DNA of 64,000 nucleotides, from contig NZ_CP109431.1 of assembly GCF_036250735.1 (NCBI RefSeq), positions 186,001-250,000 on the forward strand, read 5' to 3'. Numbering within the stretch: the stretch's first letter is position 1; every line of letters begins with the position of its first letter. The notes beneath the pieces were generated by a model. It searched no databases, had not been told where the DNA came from, and saw only the letters and a program-made list of their open reading frames with translations. The DNA comes from Streptosporangium sp. NBC_01495 (GTDB lineage Bacteria; Actinomycetota; Actinomycetes; Streptosporangiales; Streptosporangiaceae). Position numbers and translations under genes: made by a program. Positions 44,321 to 53,860 of the stretch are shown piece after piece.

Positions 44321-44663
44321 GGTATCCCTTTCCTTCCCGACCCAAATACAGGAACAGTCAGCGCGACCGTATCAAGGGAACAAACTTCTGTAACACCCCG
44401 TAGCCGATGACTTCATCGAAGGCGAGGGCAACCGCTTTGCCACCGGCTTGCCACCACATCACCACCGATTCATGACCATGATTCCTATTTGTGGTGATCA
44501 CAGCTAGTTATTGTGATTTGTGGCATCCCGAATCCCCGCTTCGTGCCCTGCTCTCCTGGTAGGTCACGGATGCCCGGTGCGGCTCTGCTCGCCCCTGCGA
44601 GCAGAGCCGCCAGTGGCGCCAACGCGGTGAGACAGAACTTCGCTCTCCTCGTTTGGAACCCCC
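44321..44663. other. Divergent control region between SARP and ImmA-like genes
   Basis: About 343 bases with a GTGATCAC palindrome at 44494-44501 and a very strong hairpin at 44579-44610. No gene is seen. Confidence 0.45.
44579..44610. terminator. Perfect 14-bp stem-loop upstream of the ImmA-like gene
   Basis: GCGGCTCTGCTCGC, loop CCCT, then the exact reverse complement. It ends 53 bases before the ATG at 44664. There is no T-run, so a leader structure or attenuator is as likely as a terminator. Confidence 0.55.
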
Positions 44664-45206
44664 ATGCCTGTGCCTGAGGTCTTCAATCCCCAGCAAGCGG
44701 TTCGTGACCTTGACCTGCCACGCCAGTTCACGGCCGAAAGCCTGGTCACCCACATCGCCGCTCAGCTGGGGCGCACCATCCAGATACAGATCCTGACCGG
44801 CCTGAGCGAACTGGGCATGTGCGGCATGTGGATCCCCGCTGACGCCCAGAGCGGAATCGACTACCTCTTCGTCGACGCCGCCGCCGCCACCTCCCCGCTG
44901 CAGCTGCTACACACCACCGCGCACGAGCTCTGGCACATCGTAGGCGGACACACCCCCACGCTGACGCCTGAAGGGATCGTGGTGGAGATGCTCGCCGCCA
45001 GGTTCCCGAACCTGCCACGTGCGGTACTGCTCAGCGGCCTCCTGGCTCGCAGCGGCCTCGATAGTCCTCAAGAACGCGACGCCGAGGCTTTCGCCACCGC
45101 GTTGATGGCTCACGTCACCCGTCAAGTCGGCCAGCCCACCTCCCGTGCTGGCCGCGCGGCCTTGGATGCTTTCGGCCACCCTGTCCAAAGGCCCCTGGAT
45201 GTCTGA
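44664..45206 (+). CDS. ImmA/IrrE-type HExxH metallopeptidase-like protein
   Basis: The 180-residue protein has the zinc motif HTTAHELWHIVGGH at about residues 87-100, with a downstream acidic ERDAEAFATALMAH that can give the third ligand. ImmA/IrrE proteins cleave repressors in several mobile elements. Together with the overlapping membrane gene it forms the pair often seen in actinobacteria (HExxH protein plus MAB_1171c-like membrane protein). It overlaps the next gene by eight bases. Confidence 0.8.
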   Translation: MPVPEVFNPQQAVRDLDLPRQFTAESLVTHIAAQLGRTIQIQILTGLSELGMCGMWIPADAQSGIDYLFVDAAAATSPLQLLHTTAHELWHIVGGHTPTLTPEGIVVEMLAARFPNLPRAVLLSGLLARSGLDSPQERDAEAFATALMAHVTRQVGQPTSRAGRAALDAFGHPVQRPLDV

Positions 45207-46821
45207 AAGCCTGCACCTGATCGTCATGACGCTGATGTGGATGGCTGTGATCTGGCGCGCTCCGGCAGTGCGCACCCCTGGAGCGGCCCGGGCCTTGTGG
45301 GTTGCCCTGCTGGCCATGACCATCGCCTGGTCCATCTCGGACCCGACAGTGTTACAGCCCCTGCTGGCGGACGTCGACGCCTGGGCTGGCTGGCCTCTGG
45401 TCTCCCTGACCAAGCGATGCCTCGCTGTGGCCGGCGCGGCCGGGTTGGCCGCCTTCACCCTGCGTTTGGACAGCCGCCCAGGCTGGCCAGTCCACCTGGG
45501 TGCCGCCGTGGCTGCCGCAGTGATGCTAATCGCGCATGCCGCCGCAGGACACGATATCGGCAAGATCGCCGACTGGGACGGCTCCACCGCTCAGCTGACC
45601 TACTTTGCCGCCTACGAGGGGTGGCTGATTATCGCTGCCGCCATAACCGGGGTTAGCGCACTGCACCACGCTTGGACCGCGCGCCAGGACCCCTGGTACA
45701 TCCGTACCGGGCTGGCCACTTTCGGCGTCGGCATTACCATCTGGGTACCAGCGGGTATCGCCGTGCTGGGGACACTCCTGCTCAGCAGGCCCGGGGCCTA
45801 CACAGACGGCAGCAACAGGGTGCCGATGGCGCTGACCTTGCTCGGTATGACGGTCGGATCGGTGATCCCGGCGGCGGGCATGGTCGCACGCCAGCACCGC
45901 GACCGACGTCTGCTGGCCTCGGTCGCTCCCCTGCACGCCGCCATCGCCGTGGCCTTCCCCTCCCATGTAATGGCCGTTGACTCTGCGTCCGACGCCGACA
46001 CCAAGATCATGCGTGCTCTGATCGAGATCCGCGATGGGCTCCTGGTGTTGGCCCGACACATGGAGCGCCCGCTTCCCGCCGACCCGGCCGAGGCCGCCGC
46101 CTGGGTGCGCACCGCCCTGAACCGTCACCGCAGCGGCCAGCTCGCCACCGGAACAGGCAAGGGTGACACCGCCACGCTCGCCGTCCCGGTCCATGCGCAC
46201 CTGGCGGCGGAACTGACCTGGTTCGCCGAGCTGTCGAGCGCCTACGCCACCCCCCTCATAGCGCCGTCGCCGCTGCTGCCCCTGGCCCGTATCCTGTCGA
46301 CGCTTACCAGCCCCAAAATTCTCGGCGCGCTCTTGCCGGTCCTGGCTGGAGGCGTCCTCGGCGCAGGACCCGGCTTGGAGTGGGGCGCAGCGGCGGCCCT
46401 GCTGTGCGCCGGTCTGCCGATCGCCGCCTTCCACGCCAGCGGCGGCGCCTACAAGCACGACCGCGACCGGGTCAAGCCCCTGCTGCTGGCCGTCGCCACT
46501 TTGATCGCGGGACTGACCACACTGCTGGCAGTGCGTGCCCCGGTCTACGTGATAGAGGTGATGGTCACGCTGCTGGTCATGCTCGCCGTCCTGGCGCCGA
46601 TCATGGCGCGCTGGGACATCTCCTGGCACAGCGCCACCGCCGCAGTCTGTGTCACCTGGGCCGCCCTGCGCATTGGTCCGGCGTTCGCCGCAGCTACGAT
46701 CCTCATCATCGCCTCCGCCTGGGCCCGGGTCCGCCTGGGCGAGCACACCCCTGCCCAGACCGCCGTCGGCGCGGCCGCTGGCGCCGCAGTTACCGCCTTA
46801 GTGTTGACCATTCCGCTGTGA
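45199..46821 (+). CDS. MAB_1171c-like membrane protein fused to a PAP2-like membrane domain
   Basis: 540 residues from the ATG at 45199, chosen because AAAGG precedes it. The N-terminal half has about seven hydrophobic helices and a cytoplasmic stretch (RQHRDRRLLASVAPLHAAI, then a long charged loop) as in MAB_1171c-family proteins. From about residue 370 a second hydrophobic unit follows, with AYKHDRDRVKP and a final ARVRLGEHTPAQTAVGAAAG that resembles PAP2-phosphatase motifs (K...RP and SR...H...D) but in degenerate form. Likely works with the HExxH protein; a lipid-phosphatase activity is doubtful. Confidence 0.65.
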   Translation: MSESLHLIVMTLMWMAVIWRAPAVRTPGAARALWVALLAMTIAWSISDPTVLQPLLADVDAWAGWPLVSLTKRCLAVAGAAGLAAFTLRLDSRPGWPVHLGAAVAAAVMLIAHAAAGHDIGKIADWDGSTAQLTYFAAYEGWLIIAAAITGVSALHHAWTARQDPWYIRTGLATFGVGITIWVPAGIAVLGTLLLSRPGAYTDGSNRVPMALTLLGMTVGSVIPAAGMVARQHRDRRLLASVAPLHAAIAVAFPSHVMAVDSASDADTKIMRALIEIRDGLLVLARHMERPLPADPAEAAAWVRTALNRHRSGQLATGTGKGDTATLAVPVHAHLAAELTWFAELSSAYATPLIAPSPLLPLARILSTLTSPKILGALLPVLAGGVLGAGPGLEWGAAAALLCAGLPIAAFHASGGAYKHDRDRVKPLLLAVATLIAGLTTLLAVRAPVYVIEVMVTLLVMLAVLAPIMARWDISWHSATAAVCVTWAALRIGPAFAAATILIIASAWARVRLGEHTPAQTAVGAAAGAAVTALVLTIPL

Positions 46822-46925
46822 CGCGTTGATCCTTTCGATATGACTTCGTGGCCCTGGGGCCGCTTCCTGGGCTTTCCCTCGTAACGTAGAGACATCGCCT
46901 TAAAGACATCCCAGGGGCTTCAGCG

Positions 46926-48150
46926 TCAAGCGGCGGCTTCGTTGTGGTGCGGCCAGGCGGTGATCTCGCTGTAGAGGGTGCCGGTTTTGAGGCATCCGTG
47001 CAGGATGCCGACGAGCCGGTTGGCGACCTGGCGCAGTGCCGCTCGATGACCGACGCCGCGGGCGCGAGCCTGGTCGTAGTAGGTGCGTGCGCCGGGTGAG
47101 ACGGTCAGGGCGCTGAAAGCCTGAGAATCGAGGGCGTCGATGAGCCGGTCGTTGTGGACAAACCGGGCCATCACGAGTTTCTTCTTCCCTGAAGCTCGGG
47201 TGATGGGGCTGGTCCCGGCGTAGTTGCGACGGGCTTTGGCCGAGACATATCGGCCGTTGGCGTCGCCGAATTCTGCGATCACCCGGGCCCCCCAGAATCG
47301 GCCCTAAGCCGGGCTGGCTGAGGATGACTTCAGCGGCTGGGTGCCGACCGAAATGCTCTTCCACCTGCGCTTGGAGGGCCGTGATCTGCTCGTTGAGAAC
47401 GGTGAGAATCGCGGTTTGGGAAACGACCGCAGCAGCGTAGGCGGCGGCCACGACGCCGGGCTGGCCAAGGTGGTCGGTGCGCAAGGCCTGCTGGATCCGG
47501 GCGGCCTTCTCGCCGATGTCACGGCGGCGGGCGCGCTTGAGGGCCGCGCTGATCTGGCCGATGGTCAGTTTGGCGGCCGACACCGGATCCGGGGCTTTGG
47601 CCAGCAGTGCGAGGGCATCACAGGCGGTCAGGTCATCGAAGGCCGCCAAAGCGGCGGGGAAGTAGTCGCGCAGCGCGTGCCGCAGCCGCTGGGCATGGCG
47701 GGTGCGTTCCCAGATCAGTGTCTTGTGCGCTCGCGTCACCACCTTGATCGCTTCGGCTTCGAAGCTGTCGGCGGCCACCGGGCGCAGCTGGTGAGAGTCG
47801 GTGCGGACCATGTCGGCCAGCACGTGCGCATCGGCGGCATCGCTCTTGGCCCCCGAGACACGTAGCCGATCCCGATAGCGGGCCGCCTGCAGCGGGTTGA
47901 CCGCCAGCACCGTGTAGCCAGCGGCGGCCAGTGCCTGCACCCATGGCCCGCGGTCGGTCTCGATGCCGATTACCACCTCTGCTTGTTCGGCCTGCTGCTC
48001 ACCGAGCTGCTCGCCAATCATCGCGTGCAGCCGCGCCATTCCCGTCATGCCCTCAGGCAGGCGGGCTTTGGCCAGCCGACGACCTGAGCCGTCCATCAGC
48101 TCGATGTCGTGATGATCCTCTGCCCAGTCATCGCCCACGAACAATCGCAC
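46926..48150 (-). pseudogene. IS110-family transposase with frameshift
   Basis: The N-terminal frame (from ATG 48150) encodes the DEDD-type catalytic half (FVGDDWAEDHHDIELMD, VVIGIETDRGPWVQAL, GAKSDAADAHVLADM). At ILSQPGLGPILG the frame is lost: the next expected residues ARVIAEFGDANGRY appear one base out of frame (46926-47282 frame). The cause is a run of six G (47288-47293 on this strand) where five would keep the frame. The C-terminal Ser-containing half is otherwise intact (AGTSPITRASGKKK). Element ends were not defined. Confidence 0.85.
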
Positions 48151-48410
48151 CGCTTCTCCTGCCCTCGGAATTGACCTGTCTCAAGGGAGCCTGCGGGAGA
48201 GCCATCGGCGACCTAATCAAGGAGTGCTCACACCACGCGGTGGGCACGACATCCCAGCAGCGATCACCTCTCCCGGCCGACCGGTAGGGGCACGATCTTT
48301 TAGCAGGGCTCCCGAAAGGGCTCAGGGGGACGGAGTGCTCACCCGCCGGCGGCTACCGGTTCGAATCTGCCCAGTAGCAGACCCGATAACTCTGATTAGG
48401 GGGAACGGCG

Positions 48411-48707
48411 ATGTCTGAGACACGACGGAGGTTCGATCAGGACTTCAAAGACGGTGCGGTCCGGATCGTTGAGGAGACCGGTAGGCCGATCGTGCGGGTG
48501 GCCCAGGATCTGGGGGTCAATGCGGGCACTCTGGCCAACTGGGTGAACATGGCCCGGCAGCGGCGGCGAGCCGGAAACGGCGGCCTGGGCGAGGACGAGC
48601 GGGCCGAGTTGGTCCGGCTGCGTCGGGAGGTCGCCGAGCTGGCGATGGAGCGTGATGTGCTCAAGCGCTCGGTGGCCCTCTGGGTCAAGGACGCGATGGG
48701 CCGGTGA
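48411..48707 (+). CDS. IS3 transposase orfA
   Basis: 98 residues: an HTH_Tnp_1 domain (RRRFDQDFKDGAVRIVEET, VAQDLGVNAGTLANWV) and a leucine-zipper-like C-terminus (ELVRLRREVAELAMERDVLKRSV). GGGGGAACGGCG precedes the ATG. Its TGA overlaps the GTG of orfB. Confidence 0.9.
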   Translation: MSETRRRFDQDFKDGAVRIVEETGRPIVRVAQDLGVNAGTLANWVNMARQRRRAGNGGLGEDERAELVRLRREVAELAMERDVLKRSVALWVKDAMGR

Positions 48708-49435
48708 GCATGGCCGGCTTCATCGCCGCTCAGAGGGCCGAGCACGGTGTTGCGCACGCGGTTGCGTGCCGGGCGCTGGGGGTGTCGCAGTCCTGGTTTT
48801 ATAAGTGGTCGCGGCGGGGGCGCGAGGGTCCTGGCGAGCGCGAACGCCGTCGGGCTGGTCTGATCGAGGCCGTCGTCTCGGCGTTTCATCAGCGCAAAGG
48901 CACTGAGGGATCACCGCGGATCACCGCCCGGCTGCGTCGGGCCGGTTGGCGAGTGAGTAAGAACACGGTGGCGAAGGTCATGGCTGAGCGCGCTTTGGCG
49001 GCCCGGCCCAAGACCAAGCGCAAGAACACCACCCGGCCGGGCCGGGGCCGGTGGCGGGCCGAGGACCATCTGCGGCGGGACTTCACCGCACCCGGGCCGG
49101 ACGTGACCTGGTGCGGGGACGGCACCGAGATCCCCACCGCTGAAGGAGCGCTGTATCTGGCGGCCACCGAGGACTTGTTCTCCCGCCGAGTGCTCGGGTT
49201 CGCGATGAGCGCGCACAAGGGAGCCGCGCTGGCCACCGCGTCGCTGCAGATGGCGGTCGCCCTGCGGGGCGGTGGCGTCGCGGGTGTGAGGTTTCACAGT
49301 GATCAAGGGTCGGAGTACACCGCGGCCGACTTCCGGCGGGCCTGTGAGCGGATGGGCATCGTGCAGTCGATGGGGCGGGTCGGCTCGGCGCTGGAGGTGA
49401 GTCGGCGGCGGGGATCTCACCCGCCGCCGCTCTCA

Positions 49436-49469
49436 GAACCGTGCTTGAAGGTCTCCCTTCACACGGCTC
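49436..49469 (-). ncRNA. Group II intron domain V
   Basis: 34 bases, read on the minus strand, starting GAGCCGTGTG and ending CACGGTTC, with an AGC catalytic triad near the 5' side and a GAGA-type loop (GGGAGACC). The next bases form a GC-rich stem for domain VI. Confidence 0.85.
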
Positions 49470-50739
49470 CCGTTGTTGAACCGGTAGGCAATGCTCCATG
49501 TCGCCAGTGAGCGAACATGCCGGGGTAGACCGAGGCGATCTCGGCGAGTTTCTGGCGGGCTTTACGAGCAGCCCTCCGGTACCGTTTGAATTTCCTCCTC
49601 GCCCACTTCATCAGAAATGGGTTGATCTGTTGTTCCAAGAACCGGATCAGTCTGGACTTGTAGAAGCGCCCATAGTAGTTGATCCATCCCGCCACAATAG
49701 GGTTGATCATCGTGGCGATTTCTTTGAAACTCAGCGCGGTCCAGCGGCCCAACTGCCAACTCCGGATAACCTTGGCCATGGACTTCATGGCCTGCTTGCT
49801 TACCGCAGGAAGGAAGCCGGATTTCAACTCCCCATCCCGCAGCCGAGCAGGCCGACGGCGAAACGTGTACCCGAGAAAGGTAAACTCCGTGACCGGGTAA
49901 TTTTGATCACGGCCTTCCTGCTTGCAGTACACGATCTGCGTCTTCTCCGGATGCAGGTTCAGGCCGAACTGTCGCAGTCTGCGCTCGATGGAGTCACGGA
50001 CGAAAATCGCCTGCTTCTCGCTGGCGCAATGCACCACGGCGTCATCACAGTACCGCTCGAACCTGACCGATGAACACTCTCGGTCCAACCAGGAATCGAA
50101 AGCGTAGTGCATGAACAGATTCGACAACAATGGCGAGATAGCTGAGCCTTGGGGAGTTCCCTTGACTCGCTCGATAAGCGTGCCATCGGCTTGCTGAACC
50201 GGTGCGACCAGCCACCGCTTCACATATAGCAACACCCATGGCAGCTCGGTGTGCTTGCTGACCGCGGCAAGGATCGGGGCATGCGGTACGTTGTCAAAGA
50301 ATCCCTGGATGTCGAGATCGATCACCCATGGGTATCGCCAGCATCGCTGCTTGCACGACTCCACTGCCTCCAACGCTGACCGCCCAGGGCGATAGCCGTA
50401 GGAGTCCTGATGGAAGACCTCTTCCGATCCAGGACTCAATACCATCGCAACCACGGTCTGGGCGATCCTGTCGGCAACGGTGGGGACTCCAAGAGTCCTT
50501 ACACCGCCTCCGCGTTTCGGTATTTCCACTGCCCGGACGGGCGGAGGAAAGTAGCTTCCCGACGAGAGCCGATTCCAGAGTTTGTACAGGTTGTTCTTCT
50601 CCTCCTGTTCGAACTCCATCAGCGACTGCCCGTCCACACCAGCCGCCCCCTTGTTGGCCTTGACCCTCTGATATGCGTTCCACACCAGAGTTTTCGGGAT
50701 ATCAAACGGCTTGCCTGCTGATCTTGTGTCGGTCATCAA
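49459..50739 (-). CDS. ltrA: Group II intron reverse transcriptase/maturase
   Basis: 426 residues with RT motifs (KGAAGVDGQS; RTLGVPTVADRIAQ; GYRPGRSALEA; VIDLDIQGFFDNV; GTPQGSAISPLLSNLFMHYAFD; the catalytic box ERYCDDAVVHC; KTQIVYC; FTFLGYTF) and a maturase X domain. The catalytic box is YCDD rather than the common YADD, a variant tolerated in many bacterial maturases. It should help splice and retrotranspose the intron. No HNH endonuclease domain follows: the protein ends about 50 residues after the WINYYGRF motif. The 3' end overlaps domain V. Confidence 0.9.
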   Translation of the reverse strand: MMTDTRSAGKPFDIPKTLVWNAYQRVKANKGAAGVDGQSLMEFEQEEKNNLYKLWNRLSSGSYFPPPVRAVEIPKRGGGVRTLGVPTVADRIAQTVVAMVLSPGSEEVFHQDSYGYRPGRSALEAVESCKQRCWRYPWVIDLDIQGFFDNVPHAPILAAVSKHTELPWVLLYVKRWLVAPVQQADGTLIERVKGTPQGSAISPLLSNLFMHYAFDSWLDRECSSVRFERYCDDAVVHCASEKQAIFVRDSIERRLRQFGLNLHPEKTQIVYCKQEGRDQNYPVTEFTFLGYTFRRRPARLRDGELKSGFLPAVSKQAMKSMAKVIRSWQLGRWTALSFKEIATMINPIVAGWINYYGRFYKSRLIRFLEQQINPFLMKWARRKFKRYRRAARKARQKLAEIASVYPGMFAHWRHGALPTGSTTGAV

Positions 50740-51599
50740 ATTCCTCCCATTCCTGGTTGATCATCGATCGACACACAACAACACGCCCCCTTCGCTCCAT
50801 CCCCATTACAGGGACTTCATCGCTACTATGAGGCGTTCCGCCCTCCTGGCACGCGACCGGTACTCTGCCACTCACGGGTTTCTCCGCTTGCGGCCCTCCC
50901 TCTTGCGACCCGCCTCAACCAACGGATCTCTGTTTCGCGCCGAGGAGTTCTCCTGTTCCGCTGTGAAGCCCGGACCGAGCTCGCGCCACCTTCATGCCGG
51001 ACACCGCCAGACCAGTAAACAGGTTTCCGTCTGGCTCATCCCAGGACAGCATTGAGGCCCTGGTTTTGATGTCGCTTAGCCTAACGACACGTCATCAGTG
51101 GTTCACTTACGTTCGCCTTCTCGGCCCATACCTGCCGCATCTTGTGTGGCTTTTCCACGACGCTCACCACCACGGCTCATTCACCGCAGCAGCTCGTGGT
51201 GGTTTGACACCTGCACCTGCATGCCGATGTCGAAGGACCTTCCTTCATCTCCACAACAGCACGACGATTGACAATTCCGTCTTCTACATCGGACCCTCTC
51301 AATCATCTTCAGGACACACCAATGCCGCGGCCGAGTCGTTCTTCTCCAGTTTGGAGTTCGAGTTGTTGCGCCGTGAGCCGTTCGCCACCCATGATCAGGC
51401 CCGTCGTGCGATCGCCGCCTGGATCGACGACTTCAACACGATGCGGCTGCATTCGACGAACGCGATGTTTTCGCCGGTGGAGTTCGAGCGGTTGGATCCG
51501 TCGGTTCAGCAGCGGTTGCGGGCCGCGGCACGGCAGCGCAAGGAGGACAAGAGGAAACGCAAGGCCGCTGCGCGGCACGAACGGAAGGAGGCGGCATGA

Positions 51600-51956
51600 G
51601 CCGCCGCGTTCTCCTGATCGCACACCTCGTGCGGGCCGGGGGATGCGCCGCGCAGTGTCCGGGGCCGCCTGCTCCGGCCTCAAGGGTCGCTGACGCGATC
51701 GCTGCGCGACGGCCTTCGGCCGCCCTTGACCCCGGAGACCTCTACGGCCCCTGGCGGCAGGAGTACGGGCAGGCCAGGGCCTGCCCCAGCGAGGACGCGC
51801 AGCGCACCAGCAAGATCCTAAAAGCGAAGATCACCACAACAGAAGTCTCTACGGTTCGAGGGGATTGCCATTCCTTCGACCCCAGGGCCACTGGCATGCG
51901 CTGGTACCTCTGCGTAGAGTTCCTCTGCCGATCTCAGAAAAGGATCCCCTCCCGCG
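51600..51956. other. Gap between IS3 element and P450 gene
   Basis: 357 bases. It should hold the right end of the IS3 element and the P450 promoter. No clear inverted repeat or gene was found. Confidence 0.4.
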
Positions 51957-53213
51957 ATGACCGTCATAAAGGACTCAACCCCTGCGGCCTGCCCGATCAG
52001 CCACCCGCTCGATCAGGGACCCGACGGGATCAACCGGCCCGGGCTCTACCTCAACACGCTCTACCACGAGATCCGAGACACCCACGGGGTGGTCCCGGTC
52101 GTCCGCGCCGACGGCACCCCCGCCAAACTCGTCACCCGCTACGACGACGTCATGACGGTGCTGCGTGACCGACGCTTCTCCCGGCAACAAGCCCTGCCCT
52201 TCGACCTGGTCTCCGGCTTGGAGGGCACCATCCTCAGCCTGGACGGCGAGGCCCACAGCAATGTGCGCGCCTTGGTTAAAGACCACTTCAGCCCGCGGGC
52301 CATCAAGGCTCGCCACCCCGAGATCGAGCGCTGCATCGCCGCCCAGCTACAGGTGATGATCGGTCGCGGCGCGCCCGCCGACCTGGTGGCCGACTTCGCC
52401 CTGCCGCTCGCGCTGGAGCTGATCTGCGACCTGCTGGGCCTGCCCCAGGCTGATCGCGCCGACTTCCTCGGCTGGAGCAAGGCGTTCTTGTCCCACAGCG
52501 CCCTTTCGCAGGAGGAAACCGAGACGTCCCTGTCCGCGATGTACCGCTACCTCGCGGGCCTGCTACAGCAGCGCCGCGACGCGCCAACCGACGATCTGCT
52601 GTCGAAGATCGCCGTCAATGGCGCGCACCTGCCCGAGCACCAACTGGTCATGCTGCCGATCGCACTCATCGTCGGCGGCTGGGAAACCACCGCCTCCAGC
52701 ATCGGCACGTTCGCCCAGGTCCTGCTCACCCACCCCTACGACGGCTACGACAGCGCCTACCTCTATCTCGTCGCCCACCCTGAAGCCCTCGACAACGCCG
52801 TCACCGAGCTCGAGCGGATGTTCCCCACCGCCGTCACCGACGCCTTACCTCGCTACGTCACCGCCGCCACCACCCTGCCCAGCGGCGCGTCCCTGGCCGA
52901 AGGGGAACTCGTCATCCCCTCCGTCACCGCCGCCGACTACGACCCGCGCGCGTTCACCAACCCGTACGAGATGGACCTCGCACGCTTCGCACACGCTGCC
53001 ACCGACACCACCATCGAGCGACACCTGTCGTTCGGCCACGGCATCCACCACTGCATCGGCCGCCACCTCGGCCACGCCGAAATCGTCACCGCGTTCAAAT
53101 TGCTGCTGCGCGAGCTGCCCAGCCTGCGCCTGGCCCTGGCCGCCGAAGACATCCCCCGGAAAGTCGACCACCCCGTCGGCGGTCCCACTCACCTGCCGGT
53201 GGCCTGGAGTTGA
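51957..53213 (+). CDS. Cytochrome P450
   Basis: A 418-residue soluble bacterial P450. The heme-thiolate loop is LSFGHGIHHCIG with the ligand Cys at 366; the I-helix has GGWETT (240-245), including the Thr used in oxygen activation; a K-helix ExxR-like ELER is followed by a MFP segment. CYP enzymes of this size tailor small molecules by hydroxylation using ferredoxin partners, none of which is seen nearby. The gene follows the IS3 remnant and precedes the small-gene cluster; it may be a stray from a biosynthetic gene cluster. No strong ribosome site is visible. Confidence 0.9.
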   Translation: MTVIKDSTPAACPISHPLDQGPDGINRPGLYLNTLYHEIRDTHGVVPVVRADGTPAKLVTRYDDVMTVLRDRRFSRQQALPFDLVSGLEGTILSLDGEAHSNVRALVKDHFSPRAIKARHPEIERCIAAQLQVMIGRGAPADLVADFALPLALELICDLLGLPQADRADFLGWSKAFLSHSALSQEETETSLSAMYRYLAGLLQQRRDAPTDDLLSKIAVNGAHLPEHQLVMLPIALIVGGWETTASSIGTFAQVLLTHPYDGYDSAYLYLVAHPEALDNAVTELERMFPTAVTDALPRYVTAATTLPSGASLAEGELVIPSVTAADYDPRAFTNPYEMDLARFAHAATDTTIERHLSFGHGIHHCIGRHLGHAEIVTAFKLLLRELPSLRLALAAEDIPRKVDHPVGGPTHLPVAWS

Positions 53214-53383
53214 TCCTCCCGCCGAGCGCGGCCACGCCGCGCCCGGCGCCGCCCATCGCAGTGTTGGCCTGGTCGACGTACTTGTCCCCGATCGGCGTGA
53301 CCTCCCGTTGCTCGCCGTCCGGCCCGTCCGGCCCGTACGGGCGGACGACGGCGACCCGGTAGCCGATGACCTTCGTTCGCGGG

Positions 53384-53860
53384 TCACTGGCTGCTCCGTT
53401 TCGAGGAGGGGATGATGTGGCTGAACGTCATGATCGTGTCTGCCACGCGTTTCGTGGGGTCCGCTACGACCTCCCTGCTGGGCTGCAGCTCACCGTCGCG
53501 GATCTGGGTGGTGAACCACATCTTCCAGCCGCTGATCCTGGCGTACTCCTTGGGCAGACCGGCGATCTTCCACTCGTAGGTGTGGCCGACGGCGACGCGG
53601 ACGATGATGTCGCCGGGCACCAGGTCTCTCCACATGGGGCGGGCCGACAGCGGAGAAATGGCGGAGCCGGCGAGCAGTTCGGCGGGGCATCCGTTTTCCT
53701 GCGCGTGCGGCGTGCACACACCGAACCGCCAGTACGGCTCATCGCGAACGAGCGCGATAGTGGACGCATCCACGCACTTATCGGCGCTGCACTTCCAGTT
53801 CTTTTCCTTGGGTAGGTCCAGGGCTTTCCAGGACCATCCGTCCGGCAGCGAGTCAGTCAA
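53384..53860 (-). CDS. Hypothetical protein (small-gene cluster, last gene)
   Basis: 158 residues from a TTG at 53860 that overlaps the upstream TGA (TTGA) and follows GAAGGAAA. The protein has five Cys (KCSADKC, VCTPHAQENGCP) and a C-terminal basic region. No family recognised. It is the most downstream gene of the minus-strand cluster. Confidence 0.5.
   Translation of the reverse strand: MTDSLPDGWSWKALDLPKEKNWKCSADKCVDASTIALVRDEPYWRFGVCTPHAQENGCPAELLAGSAISPLSARPMWRDLVPGDIIVRVAVGHTYEWKIAGLPKEYARISGWKMWFTTQIRDGELQPSREVVADPTKRVADTIMTFSHIIPSSKRSSQ

Larger units (their letters stand above)
49397..51319 (-). mobile_element. Group II intron, antisense to IS3 orfB
   Basis: On the minus strand the intron begins GTGTG at 51319 and ends ACTCAC (final AC) at 49397, 1923 bases. 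It encodes a reverse transcriptase/maturase and has a canonical domain V followed by a stem-loop that fits domain VI. Boundaries may be off by one or two bases, because exact joining leaves the orfB frame ambiguous. Confidence 0.85.
48411..51599 (+). mobile_element. IS3-family element interrupted by a group II intron
   Basis: The span covers orfA, orfB 5' part, the intron and orfB 3' part. The terminal inverted repeats were not located, so the ends are those of the coding region. Confidence 0.75.
48704..51599 (+). pseudogene. IS3 transposase orfB, split by the antisense intron
   Basis: The 5' part (48704-49396) encodes HTH_21 and the start of the rve integrase core, with the first catalytic Asp in VTWCGDGTEI and the second in VRFHSDQGSEYT, ending SMGRVGSALE. 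The 3' part resumes at about 51320 with NAAAESFFSSLEFELL, which holds the catalytic Glu, and ends at TGA 51597-51599. Between them is a 1.92-kb intron on the opposite strand, so it cannot be spliced from the transposase mRNA and the gene is inactivated. Confidence 0.85.

Noticed and set aside
48350..48385. GGTTCGAATC as a tRNA T-arm
   Set aside because: The flanking bases do not pair to form the T-stem, and no anticodon or acceptor arm is present.
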